Positions 32,821-41,290 of a DNA stretch of 64,000 nt are shown one piece after another; the first letter of the stretch is position 1, and each line of letters starts with the position of its first letter. The position numbers and the translations under genes were made by a program. Origin of the DNA: Polyangium sp. 6x1 (GTDB lineage Bacteria > Myxococcota_A > Polyangia > Polyangiales > Polyangiaceae); NCBI RefSeq assembly GCF_029946515.1, contig NZ_JARZHH010000005.1, forward strand, positions 1-64,000, written 5' to 3'. Under the pieces are notes generated by a model. That model had not been told where the DNA came from and did no database searches. It saw only the letters and a list, made by a program, of their open reading frames with translations.

Positions 32821-33383
32821 GGCGGAACGTGCGTGAACGGCTCCGGGCGGCGCTCGGCTTTCGCTCCCTCGCGGCGCTCGGCGTCCTCGTGACGGGGCTC
32901 GTCGGCCTTGGCTTCGGGGCTTCGAGCTGCGTGGGCGAGGAGGGGCTCAAGGCGTACGGGTGTCCGAACCCCGCCGTCTTCACGGCGAGCGTCTCGCCGT
33001 ACCTCGAGCGTCGCTGCGGCACGCTCGACTGCCACGGCCAAGCGACGCGCCCCATGCGCATCTACGGCCAGCTCGGCCTGCGCCACCCGGCGGAGAACAA
33101 TGTCTCCGGCGGCGCGTCGACGACGCAGCTCGAGCTCGAGGCGAACTACGCGTCCGTGTGCAACCTCGATCCCGCGGCCATGCAGCAGGTCGTCGACGAT
33201 CTCGGCTCCACGGCCGACAAGCTCCTGCTCGTCAACAAGGCGCGGGGGCTCGAGCGGCACAAGGGCGGCAAGATCGTGAACGAGCAGGATCCCGGGGATC
33301 TGTGCATCCTCGGTTGGCTCGGCTTCAAGGACGCCGCCACCGTCGCGGCCTCCTGCGCCGCGGCGATCGAGCCCCTCGAGTAG
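32817..33383 (+). CDS. Cytochrome-like lipoprotein with CX4CH site (second)
   Basis: 188 residues, GTG start overlapping the previous stop. Basic N-terminus, hydrophobic segment and lipobox GASSC (Cys38). The sequence FTASVSPYLERR leads to CGTLDCHG (Cys67, Cys72, His73), a CX4CH site in the same context as in the first gene of this operon. The rest is helical with one Cys-rich end (GDLCILGWLGF ... AASCAA). Last gene of the operon; a 7-bp stem without T-run follows at 33388-33408. Confidence 0.75.
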   Translation: MRRNVRERLRAALGFRSLAALGVLVTGLVGLGFGASSCVGEEGLKAYGCPNPAVFTASVSPYLERRCGTLDCHGQATRPMRIYGQLGLRHPAENNVSGGASTTQLELEANYASVCNLDPAAMQQVVDDLGSTADKLLLVNKARGLERHKGGKIVNEQDPGDLCILGWLGFKDAATVAASCAAAIEPLE

Positions 33384-33387
33384 GGGA

Positions 33388-33408
33388 TCCCGCGAAGCGA
33401 TCGCGGGA
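33388..33408 (+). terminator. Possible hairpin after the cytochrome-lipoprotein operon
   Basis: Stem TCCCGCG/CGCGGGA with loop AAGCGAT, 4 nt after the last stop of the operon. There is no T-run, so intrinsic termination is uncertain; it may protect the 3' end of the message. Confidence 0.35.
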
Positions 33409-33479
33409 AGTACCACCCGAGGCCCGAGACGTGCCAGAATGGCCCCGCGGCTTTCCTCGACGCCGCCACGATCCGAAAC

Positions 33480-35495
33480 ATGCGACCTGACGAAATTCGC
33501 CCGGGCGGCCTCGTGGCCGGGAAGTACCGCATCCGGACCATTCTCGGCCGGGGGCACGGGGTCCTCGTCGAGGCCTTCAACACCGAGTTCGACCAGCGAG
33601 TCGCGATTCGCATCCTGCTCGCCGGCCAGACCGACGACAAGGAGCTCGAGCGCTTCCGGCGCGAGGCGCGCACGCTCGCGAAGCTCGAATCCGAGCACGT
33701 CGCGCGCATCATCGACGTCGGCACGCAGCAGGACGGCACGTTTTACCTCGTCCGCCAGTTCCTCGAAGGCACCGACCTCGCGACGCACGTCAAGACGCGC
33801 GGCCCCTTGCCTTTGCAGGAGGCTTGCCTGCTCGTCTTGCAGGCGGCGGAGGCCGTCGCCGAGACGCACGGGCACGGCATCATTTTCCGCGAGATGCAGC
33901 CGCAGCACCTCTTCGTGACCACGCGCGTCGGCGGCGCGCCCTTCCTCAAGGTCATCGATTTCGGCACCGCGAAGCTCATGCGCGACGTGGCCGCGCCCAT
34001 GGCGGGCGAGATGACGGCCACCACGATGCTCGGCCTCTCGCCCTACTCTTCGCCGGAGATCGTGCGCAAGGCGAAGAGCATCGACGTGCGGGCCGACGTG
34101 TGGTCGCTCGGCGCGATCCTCTATCACCTGCTCACGGCGCGCCCGCCCTTCGAGGGCGAGATGGCGATGCTGATGCTCCAGATCACGAAGGAGGAGCCGC
34201 GGCCCGTGACGCAGCTCCGCCGCGATCTGCCGCCCGAGATCGAGCAGATCCTTGGCTGGGCGATGGCCAAGGACGTCGACGGCCGCTTCGCGAACGTGCA
34301 CGGCTTCGCGCATGCGCTCCGGCCGTACGTGACGGCCGAGGGGCAGGTGATCATCGATCGCATCGGCGCGATCACCCACGCGGCCAAGCAACGCAAGAAG
34401 ACCGGCTCCGTGCCGCCTCCGCCCTTGCCCACGCCTGCGCCGCCCCCGCGTGCGTCCGCGGGCGGTCAGGTGGTCGAGCTCGAGATCGAGGACGAGGAGT
34501 CGGTCACGCGCATCCAGAGCTCGGCGGCCGCGCTTGGCGAAATGGAACGGACCATGTTCCTCGCCGGCGACTTCGTCCCGCAACCGCCCGGGCCGCCCAA
34601 GGATGCGAAGGCATCCACGCCGGGGACGGTCCCGTTCCCGCCTGCCGGCGGAGGCCCTGTCTTCGGGGGCGCGGCGAGCGGAATGGGGCCCTCGGTGCTC
34701 GGTCCTTCGGGCGCGCCGGACGCGGGGATGCGTCCGCAGCAGAGCTCGTGGGCCGCGGGGCGCGCCGATCCGGCGACGCCGCCCGGGGCCGTGATCTCGC
34801 CGCCGGGCACGGGGCCGGCCGGCGCGATCGTCGAGCCAAACCCCTTCGCGCCGAAGAAGGATCGACGCGTTCTGTTCGGCGGGCTCGCGGCCGCGGCCGT
34901 GCTCGTGCCCGTGCTCCTCGTGCTCCTGCTCGTCGGGGGCGACAAGAAGGGCGGCGAGGGTACGACGGCGGACAGCGCGGCCCCCGTGGCCGTCGCGCCG
35001 CCGCAATCGACCACGGCCGCGCCGGCGGCCACAGCGCCGCCCCCGGCCACGACCGAGACCACGCCTCCGCCGGCGGAGGATCCCGTCGCGGTGAACGCGC
35101 CTCCGGCCGGGGATCCGAATACCGGCAAGGCGCCCGCGGGTGGCAATGCGGGAGGCGGCAGCGCGCCTCTCGGCACGGCGACGAGCGGTGGCGGCGCGAC
35201 GCCGAAATCCACGGCGACGGCCACGAGCACGGCGAAGGCGCCTCCCACCGCCACGGCGACGCCGACGGCTGCGCCTGCGGGCGGCGGCAACGGCACGCTC
35301 GTCGCGGTCGCGGTCGGCGGCACGTGTGCGTTTTCGGTAAACGGCGCCTCCAAGGGCACGACGTCGACGCTCAAGCTCTCGCTCTCGCCCGGCACCTATT
35401 CGGTGAGCTGCAAGCCCGCGAGCGGCGCTACGAAATCGAGAAGCGTGGCCATCAAGGGCGGCGAGACCGCGATGGCGATGTTCAAGCTCCAGTGA
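33480..35495 (+). CDS. Pseudokinase of the Ser/Thr kinase family with PEGA-like tail
   Basis: 671 residues. The N-terminal 280 residues follow the bacterial Ser/Thr kinase fold: Gly loop ILGRGHGVLVEA, DVWSLGAILYHLLTARPPF and the DFG Asp (Asp160 in VIDFGTAKL). But the ATP-binding Lys of VAIK is Arg44 (VAIRIL), and the catalytic loop HRDLKPxN reads FREMQPQHL, with Glu138 for the catalytic Asp, Gln for Lys and His for Asn. Phosphotransfer is therefore unlikely. A Pro-rich linker, a membrane segment near 463-486, a Pro/Thr periplasmic linker and a PEGA-type domain (about 600-671) follow. The frame is intact. It probably senses or scaffolds rather than phosphorylates. Confidence 0.88.
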   Translation: MRPDEIRPGGLVAGKYRIRTILGRGHGVLVEAFNTEFDQRVAIRILLAGQTDDKELERFRREARTLAKLESEHVARIIDVGTQQDGTFYLVRQFLEGTDLATHVKTRGPLPLQEACLLVLQAAEAVAETHGHGIIFREMQPQHLFVTTRVGGAPFLKVIDFGTAKLMRDVAAPMAGEMTATTMLGLSPYSSPEIVRKAKSIDVRADVWSLGAILYHLLTARPPFEGEMAMLMLQITKEEPRPVTQLRRDLPPEIEQILGWAMAKDVDGRFANVHGFAHALRPYVTAEGQVIIDRIGAITHAAKQRKKTGSVPPPPLPTPAPPPRASAGGQVVELEIEDEESVTRIQSSAAALGEMERTMFLAGDFVPQPPGPPKDAKASTPGTVPFPPAGGGPVFGGAASGMGPSVLGPSGAPDAGMRPQQSSWAAGRADPATPPGAVISPPGTGPAGAIVEPNPFAPKKDRRVLFGGLAAAAVLVPVLLVLLLVGGDKKGGEGTTADSAAPVAVAPPQSTTAAPAATAPPPATTETTPPPAEDPVAVNAPPAGDPNTGKAPAGGNAGGGSAPLGTATSGGGATPKSTATATSTAKAPPTATATPTAAPAGGGNGTLVAVAVGGTCAFSVNGASKGTTSTLKLSLSPGTYSVSCKPASGATKSRSVAIKGGETAMAMFKLQ

Positions 35496-35694
35496 CGGAC
35501 GGCGGGGCAGCCGCGATCGACGCGCTGCCCGCCCATTGCACCGACCTTCGCGAACACGGACCCGGCGCGTCACGACGCATTGCGGTGAACCCATAGCCGC
35601 GCTGCGTGATCGTGCCTCGTTTCGACTGCGAATGAATGTACGCAATCCGCTTCCGCGAGGCCTTCGGGAACGGGGTTTTCGCGAAACTTATGTG

Positions 35695-35723
35695 TTGACG
35701 CACCGAACCGCCCTCGTTTAAAT
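35695..35723 (+). promoter_or_regulatory. Housekeeping-type promoter of the disulfide-rich lipoprotein gene
   Basis: -35 TTGACG (35695-35700), a 17-bp spacer, then -10 TTAAAT (35718-35723). The gap (35496-35778, 283 bp) is AT-richer here than the rest of the window. The start codon lies 55 nt downstream of the -10. This is the best sigma-70 type match noticed. Confidence 0.7.
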
Positions 35724-35778
35724 AAGCGGCTGGTCCATCGCGTGACGGCGTCGTGGGGAGAAGCATCGGGAGTGGAGC

Positions 35779-36807
35779 ATGCGTAATAGCTTTATCAAGT
35801 CGATTCTCGTTCCGTTGACTGCGCTCGGCCTGGCGGGGCTTTTCGCTCAGGCATGCAGCGGAGGAGAGAACACGAACACGGGGTCGGGAACCCCGAACGG
35901 CTGCATTCCCGGGACGAGCGTCGCATGCGTCTGTACGGACGGGCGCAACGGCGCGCAGAGCTGCAACGCCGAGGGCAATGGCTACGGGTCGTGTGATTGC
36001 AACGGCGGCGGCACCGGTGGCAGCGGCGGCAGCGGCGGCGGCGGCGACGACGTGACGTGCGTGCCGGGCGGCTCGGCGGAGGTCCTCTGCGGCAATGGCA
36101 CCGTCGATCCGGGCGAGGAGTGCGACGACGGCAACTGCGAGCCCACGGACGAGTGTTCGGACAAGTGCAAGAAGCCGTACTGCGGCGACAAGATCGTGCA
36201 GCCGGGCGAGGACTGCGACGACGGCCAGAACGAGGTCGGCGACATGTGTCCCAACGACTGCAAGCTCCCGGACGCCGGCACGGACGCCCCGATCGATCCC
36301 TGCGTGGGCAAGGTGATCTTCTCGGGCTTCGCGGCGGCGCCGTCGGGCCCGCAGTGGGCCTTCGGCGGCAGCGTCGGTTATGACGGCGGCACGAAGCAGT
36401 GCCAGGCCATCGGCGCGGCCGGCGTCTGCGATTACGAGCAGCTCAAGGAGATCTTCACGAACCCCGCTGCCCACCCGGTCGACATGACCAAGCTGGCCAC
36501 GGCCGTGCCGGCGGGCACGACGATCACGGCGTGGGTCAACCGCACGACGCCCGAGACGGTGAACGGCGTCGTATCGCAGCCTGGCCCCGGCGGCACTTGC
36601 AACAACTGGACGTACACGACGAACCACCTGAGCGACGGCGAGTACGTGACCATCACGAACACGGCCGGCGCGGTCTCGGGCACCTTCACGCTCGACAGCG
36701 ACACCGTGTACACCACCGATCCGCAGGGTCACGCCCAGGCCGGGCTCGATTGCAATGGATCGATGCGGTACATCCCGTGCTGTTTCCCCATCTGCCAGAG
36801 CAACTGA
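35779..36807 (+). CDS. Disulfide-repeat lipoprotein (myxobacterial CGNG repeat)
   Basis: 342 residues. Lipobox LFAQAC (about Cys26). A Cys-rich stretch, a Gly/Ser linker, then repeats of the Myxococcus-type disulfide module: CGNGTVDPGEECDDGN and CGDKIVQPGEDCDDG, where the acidic D/E loop probably binds calcium. The C-terminal ~170 residues form another domain (FSGFAAAPSGPQWAFGG ... ending CCFPICQSN), possibly a surface adhesin or lectin-like fold. Such proteins are exported and common only in myxobacteria and relatives. It is followed 25 nt later by the first di-heme oxidoreductase gene, so it may head that operon under the promoter at 35695. Confidence 0.8.
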   Translation: MRNSFIKSILVPLTALGLAGLFAQACSGGENTNTGSGTPNGCIPGTSVACVCTDGRNGAQSCNAEGNGYGSCDCNGGGTGGSGGSGGGGDDVTCVPGGSAEVLCGNGTVDPGEECDDGNCEPTDECSDKCKKPYCGDKIVQPGEDCDDGQNEVGDMCPNDCKLPDAGTDAPIDPCVGKVIFSGFAAAPSGPQWAFGGSVGYDGGTKQCQAIGAAGVCDYEQLKEIFTNPAAHPVDMTKLATAVPAGTTITAWVNRTTPETVNGVVSQPGPGGTCNNWTYTTNHLSDGEYVTITNTAGAVSGTFTLDSDTVYTTDPQGHAQAGLDCNGSMRYIPCCFPICQSN

Positions 36808-36832
36808 GAAGCCATCCCGGCGAGGACCGGTC

Positions 36833-38311
36833 ATGAGCGCACGTCGCCCGATCGGACTTGTCGCGCTGCTCGCCCCGGCGGTGATCCTCACGGTCGCCGC
36901 CGGAGGCGAGGCCCCGATTCCTTGGCCCCACGGAGACCCGCCCTCCTCGATTGCCCTGCAAGAAATGGTCGGCGGCGCCGTCGAGCTCGCCGATCGCGAG
37001 CGGCTCGAGGAGTACCTGGAGGCCTTCGAGAAGGGCGAGGACAGCGAGCACATCTTCGTGCTCCAGCCCCAGATCGATCTCGGGACCTACGACCTCGACG
37101 CGCTCTTCCGCTTCGGCGACGCCTTCTTCGCGCACGAGTTCCGCGGCGAGGACGGCTACGGGGACAAACCCTATCCCGCGCTCCAGCGTGTGCACGCAGG
37201 CGTGCGCGGCGGGCTCGACACGTATTCGTGCGCGGGTTGCCACTCCGTCGGCGGGCCGGACGGCGCGGGCGGCCCCACGCAAAACGCGTTTCTCCTCGGC
37301 GACGGCGACCGCGCCTCGTCGGCGAACCAGCGGAACGCGCCGCACGTGCTCGGCCTCGGGTTCGTCCAGGCGCTCGGCGCGGAGATGACCTATCAGCTCG
37401 GACAAACTCGGAGCGCCGCGCTCGCCGAGGCCGCGGAGAAGGGCATCGACGTCACCGCGGCGCTCGAATCGAAGGGCGTCTCGTTCGGCAGCCTCACGGC
37501 GCATCCCGACGGCTCGCTCGATACGTCTGCGGTCGTCGGCGTGGATCGGGATCTCGTGATCAAGCCGTTCGGATGGAAGGGCGACATCGCGCGGCTCCGG
37601 CGCTTCGCCGAGGACGCGGCGCGGATCCATTTCGGCATCCAGTCGCACGTGCTCGCGCTCGGGTGGCAAACGGAGCCCGACGTGCCGAAGCTCGGCCCGG
37701 GGCCGAACTGGTGGGATCCCGATAACGACGGCGTGCAGCGCGAGATCGAGGAAGGGATTCTCACGGCGACCGCGGTGTACATGTCGATGCTGGAGACGCC
37801 GGTGATCCTGCCGCCGCACGATCCGGCGCTGCGCACGCGCTGGTCGAACGGCATGGCCGTCTTCGAGGAGGCGGGCTGCGCGAGCTGCCATCGCCCGGAG
37901 CTGCCGATCGCGCACGTGCTCTGGGACGAGTGGCCCGACACGACCGGGGGGCCGCCCGTCGAGGTGAACCTCGTTCGCGACGGGGATCAGCCGCGCAGCA
38001 CGAGCCTGGTGAGGCTCTACAGCGATCTGAAACGGCACGACATGGGCGAGGCGCTCGCCGATCCGCACGACGGAGCCGGGGACATTCCGCGCAGCGTCTT
38101 TCTCACGCGCCCGCTCTGGGGCCTGGCCGAGACCGCGCCGTATTTGCACGACGGCCGCGCCGCGACGATCCCCGAGGCCATCGAGGCCCACGGCGGCGAG
38201 GCCACGGCCTCGCGAGATGCCTTCCGCGCGCTCGATCCCGAGGACCGGAAGGACCTCCACGTCTTTTTGCTCTCGCTCACGCGCGAGCCGAAGGTCCACG
38301 TGCTTCCATGA
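36833..38311 (+). CDS. Di-heme oxidoreductase, DUF1111 family (first of tandem pair)
   Basis: 492 residues from ATG 36833; an upstream in-frame start would overlap the previous gene. Signal peptide ending near AAGGEAP. Two heme c motifs are present, CAGCHS (Cys133, Cys136, His137) and CASCHR (Cys349, Cys352, His353). Family marks are VIKPFGWKGD, LYSDLKRHDMG, FLTRPLWGLAETAPYLHDGRA and EAIEAHGGEA. DUF1111 proteins (DHOR) are exported relatives of cytochrome c peroxidases; their natural substrates are largely unknown. The stop overlaps the next start (ATGA). Both hemes and spacing match its tandem paralog. Confidence 0.88.
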   Translation: MSARRPIGLVALLAPAVILTVAAGGEAPIPWPHGDPPSSIALQEMVGGAVELADRERLEEYLEAFEKGEDSEHIFVLQPQIDLGTYDLDALFRFGDAFFAHEFRGEDGYGDKPYPALQRVHAGVRGGLDTYSCAGCHSVGGPDGAGGPTQNAFLLGDGDRASSANQRNAPHVLGLGFVQALGAEMTYQLGQTRSAALAEAAEKGIDVTAALESKGVSFGSLTAHPDGSLDTSAVVGVDRDLVIKPFGWKGDIARLRRFAEDAARIHFGIQSHVLALGWQTEPDVPKLGPGPNWWDPDNDGVQREIEEGILTATAVYMSMLETPVILPPHDPALRTRWSNGMAVFEEAGCASCHRPELPIAHVLWDEWPDTTGGPPVEVNLVRDGDQPRSTSLVRLYSDLKRHDMGEALADPHDGAGDIPRSVFLTRPLWGLAETAPYLHDGRAATIPEAIEAHGGEATASRDAFRALDPEDRKDLHVFLLSLTREPKVHVLP

Positions 38312-39795
38312 GGCGCTCGCTCGTCCTCTCGCTCGTGGCGACCACGCTCGTGGCTTGCGCGCTCGATCCGACGCCCACGCCGACGGCCCAGAAAGGCACG
38401 GCGCGCGCGCTCGGGGTGTACACGACAAACCTCGATCCGGACCTCGAACGGCAAGCGTATGACGCCCTCGCGCGCGACGCGCAGAGGCGCGAGCATCGGT
38501 TCCTCGACGCCGCCGATCCCGGCCACCTCGCGCGCTCGATCCGCGTCGAGCAATCCGACCTCGAAGCGGGCGCGCATTCGCCCGAAGAAATTTTCCAGCT
38601 CGGCGCGCAGATCTTCCACGCCACGTTCACGCTCGAGATGGGCTACGGCGGCAAGGATCTGCCGCACCTCGCGCGTTTTCACGCGGGTCGCCGCGGCGGT
38701 CCCGACGCCATGCGGTGCGATTCGTGCCACTGGCGCGGCGGACCCGGCGGCGCGGGCGACGCGGCGGACAACGCGTACCTCGACGGCGACGGCGATCGGC
38801 AATCGAGCGCGCTCGCCCGGAACCCGCCTTCGCTCGTGGGCGCGGGCCTCGTCGAGCTCGTCGCCCGCGAGATGAGCGCCGAGCTCGGCCGCGCGCGCGA
38901 GGCCCTCGTCGCGCGGGCGAAGGCCGAGGGCAAACCCGCGCGCGGGCCCCTCGTGGCCAAGGGCGTCGCGTTCGGCGAGCTCGAAGCCCGGCCCGACGGC
39001 CGCCTCGATGGAACGAGCGTCCTCGGCGTCGACACGGATCTCGTGGTCAAGCCCTTCGGCTGGAAGGGGCATTTCGCCTCGCTCCGCGACGTCGTCGAGG
39101 ACGAGCTCAACGTCCACCACGGCATGCAATCGACGTGGCTCGTCGCGCACGGCGACCCCGCGCGTGTCGGCGCGTTTGGCGGGACAGACCCCGACGGCGA
39201 CGGCATCACCGACGAAGTCCGCGAGGGCCAGGTGACCGCGCTCGTGCTCTTCCTCGCCATGCAGGAGGTGCCCGTCACGGATACGCCGGTGGATCAGGAT
39301 CACGTCGTGGCCCTCGGCAAGGGCGAGGCGCGTTTCCAGGCGCTCGGCTGCGCGACCTGCCACGTCCCTTCGCTCACGCTCGAGAGCGCCGTGTATTCGC
39401 TCCCGAGCCGCGAGGGCGGCGCCCCGATCCGCGTCGATCTCCAGAAAGACGCGGCGCTCCCGCGCATCGCGCCGCCGTTCGACGGAGGTCCGCTCCGGCT
39501 TTACCTGTACAGCGATCTCAAGCGGCACGACATGGGCCCCGGGCTCGCCGAGCGGGAGGCGGATCGGGCGGTTCGTCCGGGCACGTTCCTCACGCGCCCG
39601 CTCTGGGGGATCGCGCGGAGCCGGCCGTACTTGCACGACGCCCGCGCCCCGACCCTCGAGGACGCGATTTTGCTCCACGGCGGCGAGGCGCAGGCCGCGC
39701 GCGACGCGTTTGCCGCGCTCTCGGAGCCCGAGCGCGGCGAGCTGCGCGTCTTCCTCACGTCGCTCACCCGGGCTCGCCGGCTCTCGGTTCCATGA
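38308..39795 (+). CDS. Di-heme oxidoreductase lipoprotein, DUF1111 family (second of tandem pair)
   Basis: 495 residues. Lipoprotein signal with lipobox TLVAC (Cys17), unlike the paralog before it, which has a plain signal. Heme sites are CDSCHW (Cys137, Cys140, His141) and CATCHV (Cys348, Cys351, His352). Shared motifs are LVVKPFGWKGHF, YSDLKRHDMGPGLAE, FLTRPLWGIARSRPYLHDARA and ILLHGGEA. The two genes are a tandem duplication that has diverged strongly. One product is probably anchored in the outer membrane and the other free in the periplasm. ATGA overlaps link it to the preceding gene and to the following one. Confidence 0.87.
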   Translation: MRRSLVLSLVATTLVACALDPTPTPTAQKGTARALGVYTTNLDPDLERQAYDALARDAQRREHRFLDAADPGHLARSIRVEQSDLEAGAHSPEEIFQLGAQIFHATFTLEMGYGGKDLPHLARFHAGRRGGPDAMRCDSCHWRGGPGGAGDAADNAYLDGDGDRQSSALARNPPSLVGAGLVELVAREMSAELGRAREALVARAKAEGKPARGPLVAKGVAFGELEARPDGRLDGTSVLGVDTDLVVKPFGWKGHFASLRDVVEDELNVHHGMQSTWLVAHGDPARVGAFGGTDPDGDGITDEVREGQVTALVLFLAMQEVPVTDTPVDQDHVVALGKGEARFQALGCATCHVPSLTLESAVYSLPSREGGAPIRVDLQKDAALPRIAPPFDGGPLRLYLYSDLKRHDMGPGLAEREADRAVRPGTFLTRPLWGIARSRPYLHDARAPTLEDAILLHGGEAQAARDAFAALSEPERGELRVFLTSLTRARRLSVP

Positions 39796-41285
39796 CACGC
39801 GCGCTTGTGGTTTTGCTCCTCCTCGGCCTCGGCGCACTCGGATGCGGCGAGGTCGAGGTCGCTTGTGACGATCCCGTCGCCTGCACCTGCGGCCCCGCGC
39901 GCGCGCTCCCCGACGGCGCGTGTTGTCCGCCGTGGACCGTGGCGGAGCCCGGGGGCGTTTGTCGCGGGCGCGCCTGGACGTTCCCGGCGCCCGGACAAAC
40001 CTCCGGCGGGCCCGCGGCCGCGCGCGTGTCGGCGTCGATCGACAGCGCGGGACGCGCGATCTTCGTCTGGGAGCAGGCCGGCGCTGCGCCGGGGTCCCGC
40101 GTCGTCGTCATTGGCGAGGAGGGGAGCGACGGGTCCCTCGCGCTCCGCATGCCGAGCCTCGCGCTCCCGGGGTTTGCCGCGGCACCCACGGTCGCGGCGG
40201 GCGCGGCGGGAGACGCGGTCGTCGCGTGGTGGCAGGTCACGGGCGCGTCCACGGGCCACGTGTACCGGAGCGAGCGCGCCGTGGACGGCGCCTGGATCGA
40301 TCCTGCGAGCGAAGCCGAGCACGTCTCGTTCGGGGAAAAGGGACACGAGTCGCACCTCGCCGCGTCTCGCTCGGGGGAGATCGTCCACGCGTGGAACCAG
40401 TGGTACGACGGCGAGCACTACGGCATCGCGATCCAGCGTCGCGCGGGGCCCGATGCGGCGTGGGAGGGGGCTGCGTCCGAGAAGGACGTGGTCTCGCCGC
40501 CGTCCTTTTTCTCGAATGCGCCGCAGGTCGCGGTGAATGCGCGCGGCGATGCGATCGTGTCCTGGTACCAGTCACCCGGCACGGATCTCATGACGTTCGC
40601 GAGCGAGCGCTGGGGCAAGACGGGCACATTTTCCCGGCCCGGTGTCTCCGATTTCCTCTCGGCGAAGGGCGCGCCGGTCGACAGCGACGACGTGGCGAAC
40701 CCGAAGCCGGCGCTCGCCGAAGATGGCCGCTCCGTCGTCGTCTGGACGCAGGAATCGGGGCAGGGCGGCCTCGCCGTGTACCTCGCGTCGCGCGACGCGA
40801 GCGGCGCGTGGACCCGGCCCGCGGACCTCTCGGATTCGCTCTCCCGGCGCGACAGCACGTGCCGGGACGTGCACGCGGCGTTCGACTCGCTCGGCTTCCT
40901 TTACGTCGTCTGGTCCGAGGACGTGGGCGCGGGGCACATCGTAAAACTCGCCCAGCGCGCGCCCGACGGCGCCTGGATCCACCCGGGCGACGAGCCGCTC
41001 GTGCTCTCGAGCAAAGGCGCGGTCCAGGCGATCACGCCCGTGATCGCGACCGATCGGGACGGCGGCGTGATCGTCGCGTGGAGCGAGCAGATCGGGGAGC
41101 TTTTTCAGGTCACGGCGCGGCGGGGCAGCGCGGCGGGATTCGGGCTGCTCGAGGTCCTCTCCCCCGCGGGGGAGGACGCGTTCACGCCGTACGTGACCCT
41201 CGGCGGCCCCGGCGATCGCGCGGTGGTCGCCTGGATCCAGGGCGATCCGAGCGTCGCGCGCGTCCTCGCCGCCACGCTCGATTGA
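39792..41285 (+). CDS. Beta-propeller-like lipoprotein
   Basis: 497 residues. Lipobox GALGC (Cys18), then a short Cys-rich region (ACDDPVACTCGPARALPDG). The rest is a run of ~50-60-residue repeats with strand motifs such as GRAIFVWEQ, GDAVVAWWQ, GDAIVSWYQ, RSVVVWTQE, GFLYVVWSE, GGVIVAWSE and DRAVVAWIQ. Seven such blades suggest a seven-bladed propeller of the BNR/WD-like type. It is coupled by ATGA to the di-heme oxidoreductase genes, so it may be a surface partner of them. Its stop is only 5 nt from the stop of the convergent kelch gene. Confidence 0.75.
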   Translation: MTRALVVLLLLGLGALGCGEVEVACDDPVACTCGPARALPDGACCPPWTVAEPGGVCRGRAWTFPAPGQTSGGPAAARVSASIDSAGRAIFVWEQAGAAPGSRVVVIGEEGSDGSLALRMPSLALPGFAAAPTVAAGAAGDAVVAWWQVTGASTGHVYRSERAVDGAWIDPASEAEHVSFGEKGHESHLAASRSGEIVHAWNQWYDGEHYGIAIQRRAGPDAAWEGAASEKDVVSPPSFFSNAPQVAVNARGDAIVSWYQSPGTDLMTFASERWGKTGTFSRPGVSDFLSAKGAPVDSDDVANPKPALAEDGRSVVVWTQESGQGGLAVYLASRDASGAWTRPADLSDSLSRRDSTCRDVHAAFDSLGFLYVVWSEDVGAGHIVKLAQRAPDGAWIHPGDEPLVLSSKGAVQAITPVIATDRDGGVIVAWSEQIGELFQVTARRGSAAGFGLLEVLSPAGEDAFTPYVTLGGPGDRAVVAWIQGDPSVARVLAATLD

Positions 41286-41290
41286 GCTCG

